In this document: piece after piece, positions 1-6,018 of the stretch
How the letters are laid out: each line of letters opens with the position of its first letter
How positions within the stretch are numbered: the stretch's first letter is position 1
From: Flavobacteriaceae bacterium UBA5079
GTDB lineage: Bacteria; Bacteroidota; Bacteroidia; Flavobacteriales; Flavobacteriaceae
Length of the DNA stretch: 6,018 nucleotides
Assembly: GCA_002414705.1 (NCBI GenBank)
Contig: DIAL01000009.1
Span: 1 to 6,018 of the forward strand
Direction of reading: 5' to 3'
Translations under genes and position numbers: made by a program
Notes under the pieces: model-generated
The model's input: the letters and a program-made list of their open reading frames with translations, nothing else
Database searches by the model: none
What the model was told of the DNA's origin: nothing

Positions 1-1201
1 ACTCCTGCTGTAACTCCTGCTGTGACTCTAGCTGTTGCTTGTAGTTTGACTTAATAAACGAAACTCTAAAAGCAACACCAGGTTCTTTCCATGCCAATTT
101 AATTTCTGGGTATTCCTTTAAATCATCTGCAATTAACTGCAATCCGTTTCCCCATTGTTCAATAATACCTAAGCGTTTAAAAACTGGTGCTAAAACTACG
201 TTTCTAACATCTGACTGCCCTGAATCCATCTCATTAAAATCTACAGTAGGCAATAATTTTCCTGGACTTGTTATTTCTAGCTTATCATCAAAAATGGCAA
301 TTTTAATATCTTTGCCTGTAAGCGAATAGTCTCTGTGTATTACTGCATTTCTAATGACTTCTCTTATCGCTATTATAGGATATTCCCAACGGTCGTTTCT
401 ATACACACCTTTATAATCTTCTGTACCTTCAGAAATATGACGCAGTACAAATTGATAGGCATGTTCCGCTTGTAAAGCAATAGAACCATCAATAGCTTTT
501 TGATCAATATACGTTCCAGGAATGGTTCCTTTAAATCGTGCACATTCTACTTTAGCGTTGGGAAACAATTCGCTTTTTTTTACATCATCGGATAATAAAA
601 TCAACGCATTAGTAGGGAATATTTGACCTTGTTCTTCTTTAACAAGATTTAATTTTCTTAAAACCTCAAAAGTTAAATTCTCGTTTGCTTTTTCTTTGAA
701 AAAACGTTTAAAATTATCGAGACTTAATTCTTCGTAATTTTTATTAAAGTATAATTCAGAATCAAAAGAAACATGTTGTCCTTGTCGCTCTAATTCTTTG
801 ACAATCTCATTACTAGCTAATCTGTTAGAAGAACCAACTCTAGTAAAAGTTCCTTTTGCTTTTCCTTTTGAACGAATAAAATAAGGTGGTTTACTTCCTT
901 TGTGAATATAAACTCTAATAATATGCTTACCAATTTCTTCAATAAAAGAAATTTCCGGTAAAATGGTTGGCATGCATTGGTCGTTTACAATATTACTAAT
1001 TTGATTTTCAATAGTGTCTAATTGGTCGTATTGTAATCCTGTAATTTCTCTAGGATTGTTTTTTACACCAAGAAACAACTCGCCTCCAGCATCATTAGCA
1101 AAAGACACAATGGTTCTCGCTAATACTGCATTGGTTGGCATAACTTCTTTAAATTCAAGACGTCTACCTTCTGGTTGTTGTATTTTATTTTGAATATTCA
1201 A
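1..1201 (-). CDS. AlbA_2/Schlafen-type ATP-binding protein, C-terminus cut off by the window edge
   Basis: The frame stays open for 400 codons from TTG at 1201-1199 to the left edge. Residues 10-130 match an AlbA_2 (Schlafen-like) domain: LEFKE at 15-19, SFANDAGGELFLGV at 33-46, and a FTRVGSSN strand near 119-126. Residues about 275-385 resemble the GHKL-like ATPase region usual in this family: REVIRNAVIHRDY at 280-292 (N-box-like, N285), LEITSPG at 308-314, and QWGNGL at 349-354. Such proteins are often annotated as ATP-binding or RecG-like transcriptional regulators and usually end in a winged helix, which would lie outside the window. The TTG start is chosen because TAA sits directly before it in frame, and the next in-frame ATG (1141-1139, residue 21) would remove the conserved EFK motif. 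It directly abuts hsdR, so an accessory or regulatory role for the restriction locus is likely but inferred. The biochemical activity is unknown. Confidence 0.88.
   Translation of the reverse strand, partial: MNIQNKIQQPEGRRLEFKEVMPTNAVLARTIVSFANDAGGELFLGVKNNPREITGLQYDQLDTIENQISNIVNDQCMPTILPEISFIEEIGKHIIRVYIHKGSKPPYFIRSKGKAKGTFTRVGSSNRLASNEIVKELERQGQHVSFDSELYFNKNYEELSLDNFKRFFKEKANENLTFEVLRKLNLVKEEQGQIFPTNALILLSDDVKKSELFPNAKVECARFKGTIPGTYIDQKAIDGSIALQAEHAYQFVLRHISEGTEDYKGVYRNDRWEYPIIAIREVIRNAVIHRDYSLTGKDIKIAIFDDKLEITSPGKLLPTVDFNEMDSGQSDVRNVVLAPVFKRLGIIEQWGNGLQLIADDLKEYPEIKLAWKEPGVAFRVSFIKSNYKQQLESQQELQQE
2..37 (-). repeat. Three 12-bp tandem units encoding a QQE-type tetrapeptide repeat
   Basis: Read on the minus strand, three consecutive 12-base units occupy 37-26, 25-14 and 13-2. 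The last two differ at one base (TCACAGCAGGAG and TTACAGCAGGAG) and the first is more diverged. They encode QQLE, SQQE and LQQE. The array reaches the window edge, so its full length is unknown. It lies just after the GHKL-like region and probably forms a flexible or coiled-coil linker to a C-terminal domain. Confidence 0.75.
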
Positions 1202-3571
1202 TTACGCAATATTATAAATTTCGTTTTCTAATTCTTTAATGGCTTGGTCAAAATCTTTTTTCTTCCCAAAAGCTCTCACCAACTCAACTGCTGATCCCAT
1301 TTGACTTAAAGGTTTTACTTTTAAAACAGAACCTTGCTCTATAGACACAATGCCTTCTTGTTCGTATTTGTCCAATAAACTGTTTAGTACTTTTTGTGCA
1401 GTTTCGCTATACTTAGCAAAGTAATTGCGCTTGCGTACGTTGTTGGCTCGTTCTTGTCTTGTTAATGCAGGTTGGTCAAAAGCAATGTGGCAGATTAAAT
1501 CGAAGTCGTCTAAATCCTGACCTACGTCTTCACGCAGGGCTTCCAACAAAACGCCATGTTCTGCGAGTTCTTTTATTAATTCTTCTTTCTTTTCTGAGGT
1601 AGTCCATTTTTGAATGAAATCGTCCAATGAAGAAAACTCTTTTTCTATATTTTTCTTGGAATAATCTTTCAAAGATTCTGTAATCAATTTACCATCTTTA
1701 CCATAATACTGTATACGCTCGTTAACTACTGAAACAGGTATTTGGTTGACGTAAAATTTTCTAACCTCTTCTTCTACTCCATCAATTGTAATATCTGGAT
1801 TAGTAGGTTTAAACACATCAGGATTATTTGGTTCACCGTTATCTAGTTCCGTTGGTTCAATAGTATCTGGTGGTACAACTGAACCACCTGGTTCTGGTTC
1901 GTAAATTTGAACAGGGTCACCATCAAAATCAGGTCTAGCAAAAATATTAGTTGCTTTTCTAAAATCCATAATCGTAAAATAGACTTTACCTTCTGCTTCT
2001 CTAATTCGAGTACCTCTACCAATAATTTGCTTAAACTCTGTAACGGATTGTATGTTTGATTCTAAAACAATCACTTTAACCATTTTGGTATCAATACCAG
2101 TGGTTAACATTTTAGAAGTAGTAGCTATAACAGGAAAGCGTTCTTCTACATCAGTAAAATTATCTAATTCTTGCTTTCCTACTTCATCATCACCAGTAAT
2201 TTTCACGCAGTAATTCCAGTGTTTTGCAACTAAATCTGCATTCTCATTTATTAATGCTTGACGCATTTTATTGGCATGGTCAATATCTGTACAAAACACG
2301 ATTGTTTTCGCATAACGGTCTGTAGCTTTTAAATACTCAGTAATTTTTTTAGCCACAACTTCTGTGCGCTCATCAATGGCCAAAGTTCTATCGTAATCTT
2401 TTAAATTATAGATGCGGTCTTTAACTTCATTGCCATACTTATCTATTAAGCCAGCTGTTGGCCTCCACCCATCATCAACATTTGTTGTTATTCTTACTAC
2501 TTTGTAAGGCGCTAAAAAACCATCATCAATCCCTTGTTTCAAAGAATAGGTATATACAGGCTCACCAAAATACTCCATATTAGAAACATCTTTGGTTTCT
2601 TTTGGAGTTGCAGTTAACCCTATTTGTGTAGCAGAATTAAAATACGTTAATACATCGCGCCAAGCGGAAGCTTCGGAAGCACTTCCTCTATGACACTCGT
2701 CAATCACTATTAAATCAAAAAAATCTGGACTAAATTCTTTGTAGGCATTTTTATCTTCGTCTGTACTTGTCAAGCCTTGATATAAAGCAAAATAAATTTG
2801 ATAGGATTTATCAATTTTTCGATTTTTTATAATGTGCATGATATCATTTCCAAAAGGTGAGAAATCTCCGTTTTTGGTTTGCGTTAATAAGGCATTTCTA
2901 TCTGCTAAAAATAAAATTCGCTTCTTGATTCCTGTTTTCCATAAGCGCCAAATAATGTTAAAGGCTGTATACGTTTTGCCTGTCCCTGTTGCCATGACTA
3001 AAATAATCCGATCTTGACCTTTAGCTATGGCCTCTAAAGTTCTATTAACAGCATTTTGCTGATAGTATCTTGGCTTCATACCACTTTCATCAGCATAATA
3101 CTCTTTCTCTACTATTTCTTGGGCTTTTGGTGTTTCAATATTCTTATGTTCTAAATATTTCTTCCATAAGATTTCTGGCGAAGGAAAATTATCTAAAGTT
3201 AACTCTTCTTCTAAAGTTCCGTCTGTTCTTGTTTTATCATGAAATACAAAAGAATCACCATTAGAAGTGAATATAAATGGAATTTGCAGAATTTCAGAAT
3301 ATTCCAATGCTTGTTGCATACCGTGTCCAACAGGCTTTTTATTATCTTTTGCCTCAATAATAGCTATTGGAATATTAGATTTGTAATAGAGGATATAATC
3401 TGCACGTTTACTTTTTCCACGAGTGTATAATTTACCTTGAACTATGATTCGTCCGTCTGTAAAAGTAACTTCCTCTCTCACTTGACTCCTCATATTCCAT
3501 CCAGCTTTTTGAATTGCAGGATTAATAAATTTAGTACAAATATCTCTTTCTGATAGGTCTTTTTTATTCAT
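1202..3571 (-). CDS. hsdR: Type I restriction endonuclease, R (motor and nuclease) subunit
   Basis: HsdR is the ATP-driven DNA translocase and nuclease of a type I restriction complex, working with HsdM and HsdS. This 789-residue protein has the usual EcoEI-type length and order. An N-terminal PD-(D/E)xK nuclease shows D58, E73-A-K75 and the type I signature Q87xxxY91. A superfamily 2 helicase follows with Walker A ATGTGKT at 194-200, a DEAH-like box DECH at 291-294, motif III LTATP at 319-323, and motif VI QIIGRGTR at 515-522. A proline/acid-rich stretch (about 552-597) leads to the C-terminal EcoEI-R-like helical domain (about 600-785). All catalytic motifs are intact, so it looks functional. 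The ATG at 3571 is preceded in frame by a nearby stop and has no clear Shine-Dalgarno sequence. No hsdM or hsdS is present in the window. The next gene begins immediately after its stop. Confidence 0.96.
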   Translation of the reverse strand: MNKKDLSERDICTKFINPAIQKAGWNMRSQVREEVTFTDGRIIVQGKLYTRGKSKRADYILYYKSNIPIAIIEAKDNKKPVGHGMQQALEYSEILQIPFIFTSNGDSFVFHDKTRTDGTLEEELTLDNFPSPEILWKKYLEHKNIETPKAQEIVEKEYYADESGMKPRYYQQNAVNRTLEAIAKGQDRIILVMATGTGKTYTAFNIIWRLWKTGIKKRILFLADRNALLTQTKNGDFSPFGNDIMHIIKNRKIDKSYQIYFALYQGLTSTDEDKNAYKEFSPDFFDLIVIDECHRGSASEASAWRDVLTYFNSATQIGLTATPKETKDVSNMEYFGEPVYTYSLKQGIDDGFLAPYKVVRITTNVDDGWRPTAGLIDKYGNEVKDRIYNLKDYDRTLAIDERTEVVAKKITEYLKATDRYAKTIVFCTDIDHANKMRQALINENADLVAKHWNYCVKITGDDEVGKQELDNFTDVEERFPVIATTSKMLTTGIDTKMVKVIVLESNIQSVTEFKQIIGRGTRIREAEGKVYFTIMDFRKATNIFARPDFDGDPVQIYEPEPGGSVVPPDTIEPTELDNGEPNNPDVFKPTNPDITIDGVEEEVRKFYVNQIPVSVVNERIQYYGKDGKLITESLKDYSKKNIEKEFSSLDDFIQKWTTSEKKEELIKELAEHGVLLEALREDVGQDLDDFDLICHIAFDQPALTRQERANNVRKRNYFAKYSETAQKVLNSLLDKYEQEGIVSIEQGSVLKVKPLSQMGSAVELVRAFGKKKDFDQAIKELENEIYNIA

Positions 3572-3575
3572 AAAC

Positions 3576-3590
3576 TTAACATGACGTTAA
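3576..3590. promoter_or_regulatory. Short inverted repeat upstream of hsdR, possible operator
   Basis: TTAAC and GTTAA form perfect 5-bp arms around a 5-bp centre, ending 4 bp before the hsdR start codon. It could be a regulator site or a small mRNA hairpin affecting translation. The arms are short and AT-rich, so chance is a real alternative. Confidence 0.25.
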
Positions 3591-3595
3591 TGTAG

Positions 3596-3604
3596 CAAAA
3601 TATA
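3596..3604 (-). promoter_or_regulatory. Possible Bacteroidota-type -7 element for hsdR
   Basis: Read on the minus strand this is TATATTTTG, close to the flavobacterial -7 consensus TAnnTTTG but with one extra base between TA and TTTG. It would give a leader of roughly 15-20 nt. No convincing -33 TTG is seen at the proper distance, so this is a weak call. It matters only because the 110-bp gap here is the widest in the window and the likeliest place for hsdR to have its own promoter. Confidence 0.25.
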
Positions 3605-3634
3605 TAATTGCTTTTTTTACTACTATTTTACCAG

Positions 3635-3655
3635 GAGTTTAAAGATAATAAACTC
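3635..3655. other. Small hairpin in the gap between the membrane-protein gene and hsdR
   Basis: GAGTTTA and TAAACTC form a perfect 7-bp stem with a 7-base loop. It begins 27 bp after the stop of the membrane-protein gene in transcription order. It is not followed by a T-run on the minus strand, so it is not a standard intrinsic terminator in that direction. It may be a weak terminator, an mRNA-stabilising hairpin or chance. Confidence 0.4.
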
Positions 3656-3681
3656 TTTGAAAAAGGGATAAACAAAATTCA

Positions 3682-3987
3682 TTATTCCACTGGCTTTCTC
3701 ATTATTTGACGACCAACGTCAAAGACTAGCCATAAACCAACCACAAAATCCACGATATTCCACAAAGTTCTACCAAGAGCTATTTTGATAAAGGGTTGAA
3801 ACAATAAGGCTAAAACTAAATATATAAACACTTCAGTTTTGTTTACTCTTTGATAGGCTTGATAAGCAAAATAACTGAATACAGCAAAAGCTACAAAGCG
3901 AACAAATTGGTAATAGCCATAGGGCATGTCTAATAAACATAGAAATAATAAAATTGCTAATACTAATTTTAATCCTTTTTCAGTCAT
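3682..3987 (-). CDS. Small integral membrane protein, about four TM segments (DUF6804-like)
   Basis: This 101-residue protein is mostly hydrophobic. Likely membrane segments are residues 6-21, 28-45, 53-71 and 75-92, with a basic C-terminal tail (RQIMRKPVE at 93-101). Distinctive motifs are DMPYGYYQFVRF at 20-31, QPFIKIALGR at 64-73 and LWNIVDF at 75-81. I believe these match the short membrane family catalogued as DUF6804, but that is from memory and unchecked. No enzymatic residues stand out and the function is unknown. It sits 80 bp after the TerB-like gene and 110 bp before hsdR, same strand, so it could belong to either unit or be independent. The ATG at 3987 gives a short charged N-terminus (MTEKGLK) before the first membrane helix. 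It has no Shine-Dalgarno sequence. Confidence 0.8.
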   Translation of the reverse strand: MTEKGLKLVLAILLFLCLLDMPYGYYQFVRFVAFAVFSYFAYQAYQRVNKTEVFIYLVLALLFQPFIKIALGRTLWNIVDFVVGLWLVFDVGRQIMRKPVE

Positions 3988-4067
3988 ATTAAGAGGTTAA
4001 TACAAGAACACATAATGTAATTATTATATAGATAACGACTGAGATTAGTAAAATACTCCAAAAATTC
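3988..4067. other. 80-bp intergenic gap without a clear signal
   Basis: Very AT-rich. It contains an AT-only inverted repeat (ATAAT, GTA, ATTAT at 4012-4024), about 25 bp before the start of the small membrane-protein gene. No terminator hairpin with a T-run and no convincing promoter could be identified, so it cannot be said whether the TerB-like gene and the membrane-protein gene share a transcript. Confidence 0.4.
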
Positions 4068-4610
4068 TTATGCCTCTTCATTGTTATCCTTTAGACTATC
4101 CAATATGTCATCATTAAATCTACTTATTAACTCAAATTCATTTGAAATATGCGTATCAAAAAAATCTTCTTGTAGCCTCAACAAATAAGATTCACTAATT
4201 ATATCTTGTTCTAAATAATCTTCGAAATCTGGATGCTTTTCAAGAATGGGTTCGTCTTGAATTTTCAATTTTGAACGAATTACTTTAAAAAATTTAATTT
4301 CACTGTATTCTACTTTATCATCTGCTTTGATAGTGTCAATTGCCACTTCAACTAACTTTAATTCGTTAGCTTCCGTTAATTCAAATGTTTTAAGTTCATT
4401 GAAATAATTTTTTAAAAATTGATGTCCATCTCTATTGATCGCAAGCAATAAATTGTCCATTTCAGAATTAATATCAATTTCGCCAAAGGTTTTGTTTTCC
4501 TTATGTAATTTCTTTATTAGTTTAACTTCCCTTTTATCAATATCTCCATCACAAGCCATACAAGAAAAAGCTGTCTTTAGTAATAGTTTGTCAAAACTTA
4601 TTGTGTCCAT
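4068..4610 (-). CDS. TerB-like acidic helical protein
   Basis: This 180-residue protein is soluble, acidic and predicted largely helical. It shows two copies of the helix-acidic loop-helix signature typical of TerB/DjlA-N-like domains: ACDGDIDKREVKLI at 19-32 and KADDKVEYSEIKFF at 95-108, with acidic residues D21, D23, D25, E28 and D97, D98, E101, E104 in corresponding positions. TerB domains are proposed metal-binding modules of Ter-type stress and conflict systems; metal binding here is inferred. Residues 115-180 (two Asp/Glu-rich helices) are not recognised and may be a partner-binding tail. The ATG lies 2 nt after the stop of the kinase-AAA+ gene, which implies translational coupling and joint function. 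It could be a substrate, sensor or adaptor of that protein. The family call is from motif pattern only, and divergence is considerable. Confidence 0.75.
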   Translation of the reverse strand: MDTISFDKLLLKTAFSCMACDGDIDKREVKLIKKLHKENKTFGEIDINSEMDNLLLAINRDGHQFLKNYFNELKTFELTEANELKLVEVAIDTIKADDKVEYSEIKFFKVIRSKLKIQDEPILEKHPDFEDYLEQDIISESYLLRLQEDFFDTHISNEFELISRFNDDILDSLKDNNEEA

Positions 4611-4612
4611 AT

Positions 4613-6018
4613 CTAATTATTTTTAAAACCAATACTTGGTCGTTCATTAGTGTTTTCTGCTAAACCTTCCATTTTAGCTTTAATTGCTATGTAACTGTTC
4701 AACTCTTTAAGAGAAATGGAAGGTTTGTTGTCGTTAATTGTTTCCAACAAAATTTCCTTTGAAATTCTTGATTTCATTTTTAATGCTTTTCTTGATGCTT
4801 CATCACAAAGGAACTTTATATCACTTGAAACAAAGTTTTCCGTTGATTTGGCTAAAAAGGCATAATCCAAACCAACTTCCCTTGGACGTTTTTCCAAATA
4901 GAGCTTAAACATCAATTCACGAGCTTCAAAGTCAGGCGGTGGTAAATAGATTACCTTATCTAAACGACCTGCTCTCAAAATTGCTGGATCAATTGCATTT
5001 GGTCGGTTGGTTGCTCCAATAATAAAAACGCCATCATCTCCACAATTATTCATTTGTGCTAAAAATTCATTCACAGCACTTGTGTTCATATGATTTACAT
5101 TCGAATCATTGCGATTCGGAACCATTGCATCTAATTCATCTATGAAAATAATGCTTGGTGCATTTTTACGAGCTTCATCAAAAAGATTTTTGATATTTTC
5201 TTGCGAAGCATTCACATATTTACTCTGAATATCGGAAGGTTTTATCTGATATAAACTAAATCCGATTTCCTCCGCCATTCGTTCTGCGAAGAATGTTTTA
5301 CCACAACCTGGTGGACCATATAATAACATTCCGTTTGGAATGGTTAACCCATATTCAGCATACCGTTCTTTTTCGGTTAGGGCATCAATTACATCAAGTT
5401 GAATGGTGTCTTTTAATTCTTGCATTCCTGCAATTGCTGAAAATCCTTGCCCTTTTTTAATTTCCTTGAGTTTAGATTTGGGCTTTTCTTGAGATGTTGA
5501 AAGTTGTTGAACTTCTAGCTCTCCATTAATGGCTTGAATAAATTCTTTAACGCTATTAAAACGATTTTCTGCATTTGGTTGTAAAGCTTTAGACATGATA
5601 TTTTGTGTCTGTTCATCTATACTTTTTTCAAACTTTAACGGTTTTTTACGTTCTTCCAAAACAGCATCTTCTAACTTTATTTTATCTGATTTGTATTTTG
5701 AAATTTCTACAAACCAAGGTGGTAGTCCTTCTAACAAATGATAATACAATGCTCCTACTGAAAATACATCACTTTGAGCCGAAAACACTTTATTAAATGC
5801 TTCATTCGCTTGATAAAAAGGATTTAAGCCATCTTTTAGAAAATCTTTGTTTGATTGACTTAAAAAACGAGCATAACCAAAATCAATGATTTTTGGAATA
5901 GCTACCTTACCCGATAAATCTAACATGACATTCAAGTTTGTAATGTCGTTGTGAATCATTGGGTTATTGAGAGCGTGTAAATAATTTAGTCCATTCAACA
6001 CACCTGAAATAATGTCTT
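4613..6018 (-). CDS. Protein kinase-like / AAA+ ATPase fusion, N-terminus outside the window
   Basis: The frame is open from the right edge to TAG at 4615-4613. Counting from the GTG at 6001-5999, residues 1-160 are a kinase C-lobe: catalytic loop HNDITNLN at 17-24, DFG at 40-42, an APE-like ANE at 65-67, helix-F D78 and subdomain XI R147. A polar linker (about 162-184) leads to a classical AAA+ module: Walker A GPPGCGKT at 229-236, Walker B IIFIDELDA at 284-292, sensor-1 GATN at 329-332, and Arg-finger candidates R343 and R346 in ILRAGRLD, with the helical lid about 375-440. The GTG is not the true start, because DIISG precedes it in frame and the kinase N-lobe (Gly-rich loop, ATP-binding Lys) must lie upstream. 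A plausible role is phosphorylation coupled to ATP-driven remodelling of a partner; the TerB-like gene downstream is the obvious candidate. Substrate and pathway are unknown. Confidence 0.92.
   Translation of the reverse strand, partial: DIISGVLNGLNYLHALNNPMIHNDITNLNVMLDLSGKVAIPKIIDFGYARFLSQSNKDFLKDGLNPFYQANEAFNKVFSAQSDVFSVGALYYHLLEGLPPWFVEISKYKSDKIKLEDAVLEERKKPLKFEKSIDEQTQNIMSKALQPNAENRFNSVKEFIQAINGELEVQQLSTSQEKPKSKLKEIKKGQGFSAIAGMQELKDTIQLDVIDALTEKERYAEYGLTIPNGMLLYGPPGCGKTFFAERMAEEIGFSLYQIKPSDIQSKYVNASQENIKNLFDEARKNAPSIIFIDELDAMVPNRNDSNVNHMNTSAVNEFLAQMNNCGDDGVFIIGATNRPNAIDPAILRAGRLDKVIYLPPPDFEARELMFKLYLEKRPREVGLDYAFLAKSTENFVSSDIKFLCDEASRKALKMKSRISKEILLETINDNKPSISLKELNSYIAIKAKMEGLAENTNERPSIGFKNN

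Noticed and set aside
1139..1141. ATG as the start of the AlbA_2 gene.
   Set aside because: Starting here would delete the conserved LEFK segment encoded between the hsdR stop and this ATG, so the TTG at 1201-1199 fits the domain better.
1..1201. Canonical RecG helicase.
   Set aside because: There are no helicase motifs (no Walker A or DEAx box). Database names of the RecG type for this family come from shared annotation rather than helicase domains.
2832..3430. Three short plus-strand open frames (2832-3017, 3070-3264, 3239-3430) opposite hsdR.
   Set aside because: They lie fully inside the intact hsdR gene on the other strand, have no recognisable domain, and one overlaps another. They are antisense shadows.
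3635..3655. Intrinsic terminator for the membrane-protein gene.
   Set aside because: The stem is AT-rich and no T-run follows on the minus strand. It is kept only as an unassigned hairpin.
4012..4024. Inverted repeat ATAAT-GTA-ATTAT as an operator.
   Set aside because: It consists only of A and T in the arms, in a highly AT-rich gap where such matches are expected by chance.
4435..4626. A 63-codon plus-strand open frame opposite the TerB-like gene.
   Set aside because: It is antisense to a well-supported coding region and spans the coupled gene junction. No motif supports it.
5605..5796. A 63-codon plus-strand open frame opposite the kinase region.
   Set aside because: It is antisense to conserved kinase motifs, with hydrophobic low-complexity content typical of a reverse-frame shadow.
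5999..6001. GTG as the start codon of the kinase-AAA+ gene.
   Set aside because: The frame continues upstream to the window edge with kinase-like sequence (DIISG), and the protein would lack the whole N-lobe if it started here.

Overview
The window looks like an accessory chromosomal segment from a member of the Bacteroidota, probably a flavobacterium. The DNA is strongly AT-rich, none of the three starts I could check (after 3571, 3987 and 4610) has a clear Shine-Dalgarno sequence, and the protein content (a TerB-like protein beside a kinase-AAA+ fusion, an EcoEI-type HsdR, a short PYGYY membrane protein) fits that group. The taxonomic call is inference. All five genes lie on the minus strand, so transcription runs from high to low coordinates.

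In transcription order: (1) 6018-4613, the C-terminal part of a protein with a Ser/Thr-kinase-like C-lobe joined to a classical AAA+ ATPase. Its kinase N-lobe lies beyond the window. (2) 4610-4068, a TerB-like acidic helical protein starting 2 nt after the kinase-ATPase stop, so almost certainly co-translated. (3) An 80-bp gap, then 3987-3682, a 101-residue hydrophobic protein with about four membrane segments. (4) A 110-bp gap with a small hairpin, a short inverted repeat and a possible promoter, then 3571-1202, a full-length type I restriction endonuclease motor/nuclease subunit (HsdR). (5) Directly abutting its stop codon, 1201 to the left edge, a Schlafen/AlbA_2-type protein with a GHKL-like ATPase region. 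It runs out of the window inside a short Gln/Glu repeat.

Two modules are visible. The left one is part of a type I restriction locus: HsdR would translocate and cut DNA under the direction of HsdM and HsdS, which are not in the window and are most likely beyond position 1. The AlbA_2 protein is a tightly linked accessory. The right one is a phospho-signalling or remodelling pair (kinase-AAA+ and TerB-like). TerB-domain proteins are known from Ter-type stress and conflict systems alongside kinases, so a stress-response or defence role is plausible, but nothing in the sequence proves it. I see no RNA genes, insertion sequences, CRISPR arrays or integrase genes here.
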